Assembly (NCBI RefSeq): GCF_009730915.1 | Contig: NW_024088551.1 | Coordinates: forward strand, 1-64,000 | Length of the DNA: 64,000 nucleotides | Reading direction: 5' to 3' | Origin: Dioscorea cayenensis subsp. rotundata | Lineage: Eukaryota; Streptophyta; Magnoliopsida; Dioscoreales; Dioscoreaceae | Part shown: positions 36,881 to 49,841 of the stretch, in pieces | Layout: each line of letters starts with the position of its first letter | Numbering within the stretch: position 1 is the first letter of the stretch | The notes under the pieces: generated by a model | The model's input: the letters and a program-made list of their open reading frames with translations, nothing else | Databases searched by the model: none | What the model was told of the DNA's origin: nothing | Translations under genes and position numbers: made by a program

Positions 36881-36997
36881 TTCTAAGTCCAACACTCCCA
36901 ACTATATAACTAAGTTCTCTATTTCATATCTCTAATGCCATACAAACCTTTGGTGACTAGGTCCTGCTACTTCATTACCTTCTAGTTTTCACCTCTA

Positions 36998-37553
36998 ATG
37001 GGGAACTACATGGCTTGCAATGGCAATGTGATGGGAGGGAAGTTGGTGCTGCTAGATGGAACAGTGCATAGGCTTTGAAGACAGAGTTAGTGTGGCTGAG
37101 CTAATGCTTGATCACCCACAACAATGTGTGGCTGAGCTTCAGTTAGTCTCCAGTGGTGGCACACCGAAGACTATGCCGCTCCCAGCTGATCATTGGTTGG
37201 ACCCTAAGAAGGTTTATGTAATGCTGCCAATAAGTGGGAATAAGGCTGCTACACTGGCTAAGGCTAGGAGGATTTTATCAGTGACTAGATCGGTTTTCCG
37301 ATCACAATCATTTCCGATGATTGGTGGAGCATTCATTGCCGGATTGGCTAACAAGGAGAAGCAGTTTAGGAAGGAGGATAAAGAGGATGAGAAAGAGGAG
37401 AAGGGGAGTGTGCTGGAATGGTCCCCTGAGGTGTTTGAAGATAGGCCAGAATTTCTAAGCAGGCAGTTCTCAAGCAAAGGGTGGAGGCCAGGACTTGGAA
37501 CTATTGAAGAGAAGGAGCTGGAGATGAAGAAGGTTTCTCATTGGCTGTTTTGA
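36998..37553 (+). CDS. DUF4228 protein, single-exon gene with a one-base frame break near residue 25
   Basis: These plant proteins are small, stress-related and of unknown biochemistry. The first ATG (36998) opens MGNYMAC, which has Gly2 for N-myristoylation and Cys7 for possible palmitoylation, then GGKLVLLDGTVHR. It stops at TGA 37076-37078. The remainder is open in the next frame, with EDRVSVAELMLDHPQQ, PLPADHWLDPKKVYVMLP and a C-terminal FSSKGWRPGLGTIEE, ending at TGA 37551-37553. Homology continues smoothly across the break if one base near 37073 (in CATAGGCTTTGAAG) is extra. Either the assembly has an indel, or the gene is damaged, or translation starts at 37056 without the lipid-anchor region. 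No intron is needed. Confidence 0.8.
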
Positions 37554-38691
37554 CCAAGTTACATGAAGTTAAAGTCAACTCTAGGACCATGTCTAAGATG
37601 TCTTTGTTTCTCAGGGCTTTGTAATTTGAACTTGTTTGAGGTCTTTGTGCAAGTACTAGTAGTGAACTTGGTAGTTTGTGTTGGAAAATTTTGAATGGGA
37701 TAACTAGGATAAAGTTCTATTGTGGCATAAACAAACTAGACCTAACTAGATGTATGGAATTTACAGTTCAATAGTATGAGTAAGATGTGGGACTAAGTTG
37801 AATATATACCTGAAGTCAGTGCAGAGTTGTTGTGAACTTGGCTGGAGCTTGTTGCATGCTTGCATCCTAAATAGCAACCTAATCTTTGTTCCGACTAAAT
37901 TTAACCAGCATTCAATGTGAGAAAGAACATGCATAAAAAAATTTAAGGTATACAATTGTTGGAATCAAGTATCATGGGTTGGGTGTTAGCATCTCATTTA
38001 TCAAAATGATTTTACCTAAATTTGAATAACGCATAAACTTTTGATAAAAAAAAGCTAAACCAAGCAGCAAGAAGTAAAACCATTTCACCAATATAGATCC
38101 CTTAAAGAGTGGTGCTTTGTACATTCAGTATAGATGAATTAAAAAAGAATGCAAGTGTCTTTATCTAACAGGACAATAATATGAAAGAATTAACATGATA
38201 CCTAACCATAAGTTCACCTTTTCTTTTTTGGTCTTTGATCCATCAGTTTCCCAGGACAAGGTAGTGATAGCCCTCACTCCCAGTGGGTGTTTTACCAACA
38301 ACTCTTTAATCTCTGAGGGCCCCAGGCTGAGAGAAAATCTGCAAAGTTTTAGCATGATCATATTCAAATGATGCCATACTTTATGAGTTATGAAAATATT
38401 TATTTACCTGAAAGCATGGTGTGAACTCCATCAGCAGCCATAAGTATCACAGATCCAGTGTTGTCACTTATTTGAAAATGCAAATGTGGAAACTGAACCT
38501 AGCGTTCACGGTAATTATTAGCAGTATAATCAAGTAGCCTTTGCCAAAAATGTGATCCATCAGTGTAGAGAACCCTTAATCATCATCATATAGAAGGATG
38601 GACAAACTAGTCTTGACTAAATACATAGGCATACATATACATGAAAATGTAAGGAACAAGCAAAGACCAATGGAATGACACAAACTTAAAA
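37554..38691. other. Intergenic region downstream of the DUF4228 gene and of TIO
   Basis: This holds both 3' UTRs. On the minus strand, 38225-38580 shows two exon-like stretches: one around SVILMAADGVHTMLS with a GT after it, the next FSLSLGPSEIKELLVKHP after a CAG. An in-frame stop interrupts the first. I do not recognise the family; a decayed gene fragment is possible. Confidence 0.4.
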
Positions 38692-41600
38692 TCATTTGGT
38701 TTGACCGGCTTTGCTTATAATGACCGAGGCATACTCAGCAATGATTGTGTTAGGAGACCTCTTTAGCTGAGTAAAGAGAGGAAGAAATTCTGAAGAACTG
38801 ATGAACTGTCTACAGGGAGTATGATCACACATTTTCCGCAAAGCAAAGAGCACAATCTTAAGCGGTGATTCATTCATTGCATCACCTCTACTCGGGTTTA
38901 GAGCTACAACAGAATAGTCACTTGCGAGCTTCAATAAGGCCTGCTTGAAACAGAGAGGATTAGTGCTCATTCAAAATAATTAATGAGGGGCATATACAAT
39001 AGTAGAAAGAATACTAAGATAACATCAAGCAATATTTTTAGCCTCTTCATATAAATTATACGAGCTGAAGTAGAATATGTTCTCAACCCACAGACCTGCA
39101 AAGCACCTTGTGAAATGATGTCTTCACAAAGTGAGTTAGAGTTGCGCACAAGATTACTTAGAGCACCTGCAGCATTGGCTTTTGTTTTATCCTCCTCCAC
39201 TGAGAGTAACAACTTTGTTAGTTGAGGTATGCATCTTCTGAGATTTTCATACAAGATGTCATTGTGATAAGCAGCATTCCCAACCTGGAGACACAAGGAT
39301 GCACTAATTACACAAAAACAGAAATCATTAGATTTCTCAAAGGATTCCTAGTATATTTCACTTGTATAGCTCCACTGGAGATGAAAATCGAGCAGTTACT
39401 TACATATCCTAAGATAAATAAAAAACACCAATAACAATGACACCTATTAGTATAACATGCTGGGGTTTTATCATTTTTTGCAAGTTTTGCAGCATACAAA
39501 GTCTAATAACAACAAGACAACACCAATACTATAAATGTGAGCAAAGGACAACAGGATCTATGGCATCAATCAGCCAATCAACTATTGTTAAGCCAATTTT
39601 GTTTATTTAGGAGCATTAAAAAGCAGAGTTACTGCATGCAGATAGATTGAATAAAGGAGCCAACAGCTCATCCCCTTCATATATATATATAGCATTGAAT
39701 AAAAACAAAAATTCAACCAGGAAGAATATTTCCACAGAGACTTGCAGTTTCAGGAAAACAATTCTCAATGGCATGAATATCGAAGCGAATGCCAAAAAGG
39801 TTGCAGCAGAATCTTACAGCAAAGCATGCAAACTTCCTGGTCCGTTTGTCACTGTCAGAACATCTATCAATGAGGAGATCAATGATCTTATTTATTGCCT
39901 GGAGCAAGAAATACCGAAATTATGGATGGACATGTATGCTTGTAAAACTATTCTACTAATAGCTAGAAGGACAAGATCTTACAAGTGGACCATAAAAGTA
40001 GGGCCCATGTCGGCACATATTTCCAATGGCACTGCATGCTTTTGCACGAAGATCAGCATCTTCATGATTCAGATATTCTTTCAAAAAAACCAACATACCC
40101 GCCTTGTCGATCGATTCATAAAAATCCTGTAACATTTCTCATTGAAATGAGCATCAAGATGGCATCATTAGATTTCATTAAAGAATGGGCACTTAATTTA
40201 CAAACGCAATTATACATTTTCTAAACAGGAGTTCTCATTGACAAAGGAAATAGTGTATAAGAAATAGCCAAATATGTAATACCAAGCTTACGGAAAATAT
40301 CAAAGAATAAGAGATACAAAAAGGCATAAAAAAAGGTCAAATATCAAACCTTTGACATTCGAGCAAGATCAGAAACTATCATTAGAAAGTCTACCACAGC
40401 TTCTCTTGGGCTAGAGCCACCAAGCACCCTTTGGACTATGGATGGATTCAATAAACCTTCTCTAAGCAGCTGCAAAGCCAAGGGTCGGTAGCCCACCATT
40501 TTGGCAATAATAGCTATTGGTCTTCCTAAATCTTTACACTCAATAAAATCCAAGCATCTGAGTATACGCCCAGGAAAACCAACCTAGAAAAAAAAAGGCT
40601 GTTAGATGCAAAACAAACAAACAAACATTGGAAGATGTAAACCTAAGTTGTTTGGAATGTAACCTCCAAGAGAACTTGTATATAATGCGGCAGATTTGCC
40701 TCAATTGCTTTGATCATTTCTTTGTTTTCCAGGCCTATTTTTCCACCAGGTGATGCAGCATTCAAAACAAAGCCACTATTGATGGATGCAGATGTTGATG
40801 GCATGCTGGGGGAGCTCTGTACAGCAACAAAAGGAAATGCTAAAAGATCAACAAGAGCATTTATTAGATCTCTAATTCCATTTGTTCCACCACCAAGTCC
40901 TCTCCAGCCTTTTAATATTTTGAGGTGCAATTCAGTTATCAAGTCAGTTATGAGTTTCAAGTGATCTCTCCTAAACAATACATCACGGAAAACACCACCA
41001 GGTAGGCAATAACACATTGCAGAAAGTGTCCACACAACTCCAATGGGTGACAATCCAGCTCTAACCTTTGAGATTTCTTTTCCTTCAGGATCCTTCTTAA
41101 GTCCATCAGCCAACAAACAAGTCAATAGTTGTGGAATTCCATTTGAGCAAGCTTGCTCAATGGCTAGAGGCCCTCCCCAATTCAGTCTAGCTTTTAGCAA
41201 TCCAACACAGCCATCCCTAACTCCATACCAATTCAAGAGTTTGTACTTACTTAATGCTTCATTTTCATCAGAGAGCAGAACTTTCAATTGATTACGAAGT
41301 GTGGCCATAGGAGGCAGTAATACAAGCGCAGACTCGCAGATAGAGGAACTAGTGGTAGAACCACTTTCAAGGGACAGAATTGATGATAAAGCTAACATTG
41401 CTGATAGGCAATGTGGTTGATTGTAATTCACTACCCTGTCATCAGAAGAACAAAGATGCGCAAGCACTGAGAGTCGTCCTCGCTGTTTCTTCTGAGAGGA
41501 TGTGAGAATTGATGACGCAGAAATTTTTTCTTCTGATCTCAAACAATTGGCAACTGTTGCCAAGGCAAGGCAACTATGTAAAACCAATCTATGAGGGTTA

Positions 41601-44144
41601 GACAGTTTACATTTTTGATTCTGTATTTCTCCAGACTCTTTGTTTATATATGAGGCACACAGGGACAACAAGGAAAATATGTCAGAAATGATAGTACCAT
41701 CGCCACCCGAATCTAGTTTCATCCGATGTAGTTGAAGAACTCAGTGAGGTGCACAATGCTTTGCAGACAAGATGATTTGATATGCAAATCCGTGAAATTA
41801 TCTGAAAAACGCAAATTATAAATAAAAAAACTAAAAACTAGCATGACAACAATAAAATGCTAGAGAAGCAGACCTCAAGTTCACAAGAGAACATTATTTA
41901 ATCATCAAACAAAATGGTGAGGGAGTTTCTGAGCATCAGTATATGCTAGAGAAGCAGGCCTCAAAGTTCACAAGAGAATATTTAGTCATCAAGCAAAATG
42001 CTGAGGGAGTTCCGGAGTATTTGTGTGTGCAGCCACAACCCTCACTGATGAACAGCCCTCCCTTACAATCAAAAAGTTGGAACCAATTGAACTCATGAAA
42101 AATGTGCGTGGATCATGGAGTTCAGATACATGTATGTGCTTAACTTTTTAATCTACTCAATTGAACTCTTGAAAAATGTGTGTGGATCATAGAGTTCATT
42201 CTTTTTTTAGTTGATTCTGCATTGGCATAGTTATTTACTATGATTCTACACATTCAAAAACAGGCGATGCTTAATGATGAATTCTAGTCCGTAACTCGTT
42301 CTGTGGATCTCCCTAAACACACAAGCAGGCTCACAAAATGCATTGTTTTGAGTGTTAGAACAATTATTGGATTGTAAAGAAGTAATTGTCTCAAAGAAGA
42401 AAAATATAAAGTGAAAACGTTACCCTTCAAACATAAGTATGATACCTGAAAACCAGCATTGAGCGCAGATTCTAGGCCATTGTGAATGCAGTAATAGAAT
42501 GCAGTTTGCACATGTCTTGATTCAAGAAAAGATTTCACAAACATCTCAACTAATTTGACAGACTCAAGCACTAAGTTCTCGTCATGAATCCTGGCATCAG
42601 CCTGAATAGAAGAATGGTGTCGTGAATGATTCAGTGGCAACAAATGAGTTTGCCCTTTCATTGAGATTAACTCCACTGCATCAATCAAAGCCCATATAGA
42701 TTTGCAAGCTTCACAAGTTGCTGGTACCATATTTAAGGTTCCTGACATGAGACTTGATCCTGAAGCTGCTAGACACTCACACAACAGATCCATAATGCCG
42801 GATTCTTTAGCATGATTGACTATCTGGATGAGAATTTGTTCTGGGTGATGGTTTTTGAGAAACCATCTCAGAAACATCAGCAGCTACAGATGTTTTGAGC
42901 CCTAAAGCAACTCGAGACAACATGACAGCCACACATGCTGTAGATTCATAAATAACTCTTCCAGATGCATCGGAATTTGTAGTCAGGATCTGCAGTTTGA
43001 AAAGGAATGAAAACCAAAAGGGGATAAACACAGTGACAGCATTGGTGAACCATTTATTAAACCCTGAATAACTCACCTGAGAATAAAGGTCTTTAAGAGC
43101 AGACCAGTGCCTGGCATAAGAATTTCCAATCCCACTTCCACTATTGTCCAATAGTTTCTTTAGAGTGGAAAGGCTCTGCATATGTAGAGATATCATGAAT
43201 GATGTTTTTTCTCTGAGCAATAATGTAAATGCATATATCTTGAACCTTAATAGATGCGATTTAAAATAAACATTTTGAAAGTCATCTTCGCTACAAGATT
43301 GAAAAATAAAACCTTGACTGCTAGGCCATCAGCTTCAGAGAGATTTAGCTTGACAATAGCAGCAGCAAATTCAAGAAGCACACATATCATGTCATCTAAT
43401 GCCGCACAAGATTGATGTGCTCCAGCAGTAATCATATTTGTGACAATTCTGAAAGACTGGTTTGCACACTCAGTGTTTAGATCCCTAAAAGAGAGGGGAA
43501 AAAGGAGTTAATGTCCAGCAGTATACCAACACATCGCAATGAGAAATTAGAGAAACAACCTGAAAGTGAAAATTGTTCCTGTGAATCAAAATAAGTAGTT
43601 TGAAACAAAAACCATAACTAGCTTTGGAGAGAGGAAGCAAACCTTCATAGTCTATCATGATAAAATGAGAATGAAAGGAAAACGTAATAATCAAATGCTC
43701 CAACGTACAGCACATTTGATGAGATCTATCAAATAAGAATAATTTTCTAATTTCATGGTTCATCCTAAGCTCTTGGAAATTTTAGAGGACCTTTGTTACA
43801 GGTTAGAGATGGCTTTACATATATTCCACTCTAAAATAAAATTAATCACAATTCATTGAAAACGGCTTGCTTTCACAATCATAAAGTGCCTAGAGATGAA
43901 ATCTGTCACTAGCTTTGTCAATTTCAAGCAATGTGAATTAACATCAATTATTTGACTTTCATTCATAGGACCCATAAGATGTTATTAGGAATAAAAAATA
44001 AATTGGGAATATATGATGAAAAAACCCACACCCAAATAATCAATTATTAGCCAAATGCAAGACCAAAGTTTTAAGCTGGAACTAAATCATGCCCAGCTGA
44101 TGGGATTTTCAAATTATACCATAATTGCTATACTGACATAAAAG

Positions 44145-44179
<35 letters not shown>

Positions 44180-47100
44180 CTTGGCAAGTATGCAAATTAC
44201 GCATTATGTGTTTAGCAAGCATGCAAATTACACATTACATGTTCACCTCAAAGAACTTGGAGATCCATTGGACCAAGTTTTCAGAGGAAGCAGAATAGCA
44301 GATAATGCTTCATAATCTTGAGCAATAATGTTTGCGCCTTTGACTGTACGAGAGTTTTTCTCTAGTTTATCCAAAACTTGGTGTCCTGAAAACAGTAATA
44401 ATTGATCAGAAAACAGAATAACATAAATTGGCAGGACAAATTCAATATTATAGTCGGTACTAAAACAACCACCAAGGCCAGACATTTTGCTGCCTGTCTT
44501 AGTGTAAAAAACGATGATACTCTTTAGTAAATTAGCACCATAAGAAACCATGTAAAGAATGTTTGAAGAAGGCGCTTTGCCAGGACCAGCAATTTTTGGA
44601 ACCATACCCGATGACAAAATGCAAGCATTGGAAGCCTGTTCCTGTTGATTTTCTGGAATCGGGGAAGGTGAACCAGCCCTATCATCATTCACAATGCTTG
44701 GAGCTTTGCAGATCTCTGAAGAAGTCTCAGGACTTCTTTTACCTATAAAAGCCTGCCTAGATTACTTAAAGGTGTAATCAAAAGCAAAAAGTAAGCACAC
44801 AGCAAAGATTAGACTATCAGAATTTGTACCTGAGGCTTCAATTTTCGAGGATGCTACATTATTACCTTCTCCTCTCCAGGCAGCATCACAGCCCCTGGCT
44901 GCAGCGACAGCAGCACGTGTCTCCTGGAAAAAACAACAGAGATTACCAGTCTAGAAAATAGCAAAATGACCAGAGATCATGTAAAGAAAGCCATGTTGAA
45001 GAATCAATTCCATTGGAAGAAGAAACTGACCCTAGCCTCCACATCATCTGAGTTTTCTTTCACAAATGGGTGTTCAAGTAATGCAGGCCAACTCAGCCTA
45101 CTTTGAGGTACCTGTTGTGATGACATTCATCACCAATGTCAGATAGCTGTTGATACTAAATATAGCTAAAACAATAAATAGTATAATCAGGCAAGTTCCA
45201 CAAGGACAAATAAGAAACCTTGTTAAGCAATCCCTTCAAGAAGCTTCTGAAATTTGGGCTCATATTGTCAGGATATTTTACTGGATCCTGTCATTTGGCA
45301 TAACAAATAGATGAATTATATTATTATTATTATTTATTCTAAAATACCATAGAACAGTCAAAAAAGAAGAAAAAAAAAAGAAAAAGAAAAAGAAAAGTGA
45401 CTGTCACCTTCACTATGTGTCTGATGAGTGCATACACCGAATTTGTGTAAAATGGCGGCTGACCAACAAATAGTTCATACCTAACCATATACCACAAAAG
45501 ACAATAACATAAGACTACATATACAAGAGATACCCTGATGGATGTCTATTAATAATTTAAAAAACATGCAAACTTCTAGCATAGATAATTCTGAAAAATA
45601 AGAAATCTCAAATTTTCACAGCTTTATATCTTGATCATAGCCTATAGTACAAAATTCTCTTCTGACAATTACTCTAAAGATGCAAAAATAAAAGAAGCAC
45701 TTTTACAGATAGTGAAGGAATATACTCTAAGTTAGCTGGTCATATATACATATGACAGGGAAAGATGCATTGCAACGAAGAGAACCCAATAATGTGCTGA
45801 TAATAAAGAAATTTGACATACAAAATAACTCCAAGAGACCACAGATCTGCTGTGTGATTGTATGGCTGTTCTCGGACAAGTTCTGGAGCCATGTATAAGG
45901 GTGTACCTGCATAAAGATATCCAAATTTCAAATACAAAAGGTTCAAATAATTGAGCAAGACTCATTCACTTAAGAAGAATATACAATCACAAACATAGTA
46001 ATTAAGATCCATTGCAAGCTAGTATTTTTTGAAAAAAAAGGAAACCCTCCTGGACCCAATGTTATCTCTGCCATATAAATGACATCAATATCCATTCCCT
46101 AAAAATGCCATTCCATACCTACTTCCCTGATTTACAAGAACCCCACGCCACAGAAATACTATCTTTCATGAGCCCTAGAACGTACGAGGTAAGAAATTTT
46201 GTATGAAAATTTATACAGATAAAGAAGAAGGTACAGATGGCCTCAATAAAAAGAAAATATATCCCCAACATGAAGAAAACACAAGGTAATGTAAACTTAA
46301 AGACAGATGAAAATAAAAGAAGGAATTACCTTTAATGGAACGCAAAACAACAGTGTTTGCTGACATTGCTCGTGCAAATCCAAAATCACAAAGCTAAAAC
46401 ATAGGCCAACAAACACATTACAAATAACAGCAAAATAATTTAAAATTAAGCATTAACATGAAAAAAATATATTTAGAACAAAAACCTTACAGAATTATTG
46501 TAACAACTTCCATAATTCATGAAATTAATCTGCAAGAATGTATACCTGTACGCTTGCAATTCAGTACGTGCAAGCTGTTTGTCATAAATGTTTGGCGCTA
46601 GTACAGATGTGTTAAATGTATGCATTGCTACGGACTGACTTTTATATAGATATGGTAGATGTTTTCTTCCACCTTTCAAATTCATTCATCAAAAGGTGGC
46701 ATATCATCACCGCCATTCATCTCATGTGTCACTATGGCGTACCAATAACTCCTTCAATGGAAATACAGTATTGAATCTAAAACGTTTCAAATGCTTCTTC
46801 CATAATAACTTCTTCAATTTTTACTCAAGCATTCTTATAGGCATATTCCATTTGTTCAGCAGATATAAATCACCATGGCAAAGCATGGTTGGTCCACCCA
46901 TCACCTATGATCATTCCATCCTTCAATCTGGAAATTGCATTTGATTAACTAAAAACTAGCATACCATAGACTGGATGAGAGAATTTTTCCACACAAAAAC
47001 CGTGTGCAGGCATGAAATTGTAACAGAAATTTGGTAAGAGAGGGAAAACAGAAGCTTTAGTGAGACTTGAAGGCATAGGAAAAGCAAAAAACAACTCAAT

Positions 47101-48362
47101 TTCTAGGATAGATATCAACCTCCAAAGAATCAAAATCATTCTACAGTATGATATTTAGTGCATAAAAATAATACCAACCTTAACAACAGATCCTGCTCCA
47201 ATAAGGATATTTTGTGGCTTCATATCACGATGAATAATGCGGTTTGAGTGTAAATAGTACAAGGCTCTGACCTGGCAAGGTAACAGAATCAACTCTTAAG
47301 AACTAAGACCACTGATTCATAAGAAAAAACACAAAAGCAACAAATCTATATAAACTATGAAGGGGTGTTAGTCAAATAGCCATCAGATGCCTAGCATACC
47401 AGCTGCTTCGCTATTGCCTGCACCTGATCTTCTGGGAGACACTTGTCATCTTCAAGAACCTCAAATAGCTCTCCCTAACAAACAGTTGTTCAACAACATC
47501 AGAGAGTGTGTGAGTGAGTGAGAGAGTATTAGCATCAATACAATATAAGTACCTGTGCAAATTCAGTAACAACACAGAATTCCTGAGGATTTTCAAAGGC
47601 ATCAAGCATTTCAATTATATTTTCATGCTTCAGCTTCCTTAAAATCTGTTGAAAGGTAAGACAGTCAAATGCTGTTAAAGCAAATTCGAAGAAGCAAGAT
47701 GGTAAGCTGCAAGAGTATATATTTCAGAAGGTGCCATTATTGCTGGATAAGTTTCTCTATCCTGATTCATTATCTGAAAGAATGATCACTGATTACAAGA
47801 GTAGCTTTCCACCATCAACTAAACTACCAAATATATACAAGAAATCAACTTTTCACATAATAAATCATACAAGAAAAGTATCTAAGCTACCCAATTTTCA
47901 GCAACTCCATCTCCAGCCTCAAATTATGGATATCATCTGCTTCATATCCTCAAAGAATGATCATTATTATCAACACCAAAGTTACCTTATTAGTTCTTTT
48001 ACATCAAATCAAGAAACAAAATAGATTCAAGGTACCAACTATTTCACATAAGACATCACAAAATAATAAACTTGCATTAAACAAACTAAATTTCAGCACC
48101 TCAATTTCCTGCCTCAAATTATGGATATCCTTTTCGCTCTTTCCATGCTTCAGAATAAATTTCATGGCCACCGTCTATGAGAAAAAAAAAAATCATCAGA
48201 AAACAAAGCAACCATCAACTCACAGCTCAAATCCGAGTCAAATCAAGAAGCAGCAGCTAAAGCCCATCTCACCTGCCCAGTGAACTTGCGCCGGCCCTTG
48301 TAAACCTTCCCAAAGGACCCCTCCCCGACGAGCTCTATCACATGGTAGTTCTCCACCCCCAT
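38692..48362 (-). CDS. TIO: TWO-IN-ONE (FUSED-type) serine/threonine kinase with ARM-like C-terminus
   Basis: In Arabidopsis TIO binds phragmoplast kinesins and is needed for cell-plate expansion in cytokinesis. Start is 48362 ([20 protein letters not shown]). Kinase exons are 48362-48273, 48174-48100, 47645-47553, 47474-47400, 47271-47179, 46393-46330, 45906-45822, 45480-45408, 45287-45219 and 45111-45031. Lys35, HRDMKPQN (Asp127), DFG (145-147) and MAPE are present, so the kinase looks active. Linker and helical-repeat exons are 44923-44830, 44742-44608, 44385-44247, 43484-43313, 43175-43077, 42989-42446, 41801-40664, 40583-40350, 40126-39983, 39898-39818, 39284-39096 and 38940-38692. They sum to about 1338 codons, close to Arabidopsis TIO (about 1320). 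The frame breaks in the 42989-42446 exon (near 42833-42839), and probably again near 41721-41726. The donor of the former exon is uncertain (42446 or a few bases earlier). Confidence 0.92.
41857..42025. repeat. ~85-bp imperfect tandem duplication in a TIO intron
   Basis: GCTAGAGAAGCAGACCTCAA (from about 41859) and GCTAGAGAAGCAGGCCTCAA (from about 41945) start two copies. Both continue through TTCACAAGAGAA and GAGGGAGTT. Confidence 0.75.
42078..42200. repeat. ~80-bp-spaced duplication in the same TIO intron
   Basis: AATTGAACTCATGAAAAATG and AATTGAACTCTTGAAAAATG each precede GTGGATCAT and GAGTTCA, about 80 bp apart. Together with 41857-42025 this intron has undergone two separate tandem duplications. 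Confidence 0.65.
44146..44176. repeat. (TA)n microsatellite in a TIO intron
   Basis: An uninterrupted TA run of about 14 units between the exons at 43484 and 44247. Confidence 0.85.
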
Positions 48363-49841
48363 TTCCCAACAAATCTACGGCCAAAACCAAGGATTAGGGT
48401 TTCAGAAGAGGTGGAACTTCAGGATCAAGAGCAGCAGGGACGATTAAGAGCGATGAGAAACCCTAGAAATCAAAGTTTTAGCTTGAAATTGGGGGAAATG
48501 GGATCGCTGATTGGAATCAATAGTGATAGAGAGATCATCAACGTCTCTTTCTCTCGTTTTTCCCGCCCATTTGTAGTTTAATTTCAAATTTTTGAGAACG
48601 GATCGGCTACACGAGCCCGATCATGCAAAACAGCGAGTACTAAAGCTGTGTGGACACGTGTCTTTATTTCATTAATTGGATTGTGGTGAAAGAATAGTGA
48701 AAGATTTTGAAAAAAAAAAATATGGGGAAAAAATCAATGAAAAGAAAATTTTTCATAGACTTTTTAACCTCATTGAAAAGCATTTTAAACAAAACTAATA
48801 AATCTAAAAGAAAAGATAAAAGATAATATCTCAATTTTGCCTTTTTTTTCCCAATAAACCAAAAAAAAAAGATAAATTTGACCTTAGATTTTATATGATT
48901 TTTACATTATTTTATTATGTAACTTAGATGATCAGCAGATCGATATAAACACATTTTTATGACCTGTTTAATAATCTCTTGCTTTTCAATGGAAAACTTT
49001 CTTAAAAATATCAACTAAGAATAAAAATGATGCCAAATACCCTCTCCAACAAAAATAATTAACAAACTAACTCCATGCATGAGATATTACAAATCAATTA
49101 TGCTTCTGTAACAAACTAAAAAGGATCAAAAACTTGAAACTCAAATAAGAAACACAGAAATAAAAGGACCCAAACCTTTGATCAAAATTTGGAATTAAGT
49201 TTGGATTGACTGCAAAATTATAAATTTTAAAAAATTACTTTTGCAAACAAAAACAAATTCAACAAAATTAACAGTGTATTTCAGGAACACATCTGCAAAT
49301 AAAATTTAGATAAATAATTTGCAAATACGAAAATAAGCGTGAGTTTAATCAATGAAGGGCAGAAAGGGTATTTCCCCTTCTCTGGGCTTCTCCTGTGACC
49401 TGCAATGTATCATCAAAGAGATGCAGCTCTGTATTTCTATGAAAACATTGAATGACATGAAATAAAAGAGATGCAATAAATAACAACCTAACTTGCAATC
49501 AGAACACAATATGCATTTCATTTTACATTGACCAATTCCCAGAGATATTGCACACACCAAACATCAATCGAAAAAGGCTAGAAAAACACATGTACAATTG
49601 GCATGATGCCGAAGCTGACTAGGTTGACTGCAGAACATTATTTCTACACTCTAAGAGAAACCTGTGAATAGATAAATATACAGGCTAACATTATACATCC
49701 ACAGTCATAATTGCGGGAAATGGTCAAATTTCTATAAGGCTAAAGCAGAAGAACCATGGCCAGGTTTGCACTTGTAAGAACAGTCATCCTTTTGCTTCAG
49801 ATAGTGATAGCTGAAAACATGTTTCACTGATTCATCTGTGT
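48363..49841. other. Intergenic region: TIO upstream sequence and CAMTA 3' side
   Basis: TIO and CAMTA run in the same direction, so this holds the TIO promoter and the CAMTA 3' UTR. The region nearest TIO is a presumed 5' UTR (48363-48560); beyond it is AT-rich with several A-runs (near 48710 and 48860). No gene was seen. Confidence 0.5.

Larger units (their letters stand above)
33821..36997. other. Intergenic region between SAR1 and the DUF4228 gene
   Basis: About 200 bp of SAR1 3' UTR are followed by AT-rich DNA. It includes a SINE-like insertion (34365-34533), (TA)n tracts near 35083-35100 and 36119-36141, and a palindrome at 36334-36355. No gene was recognised. The last 300 bp form the promoter of the next gene. 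Confidence 0.5.
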
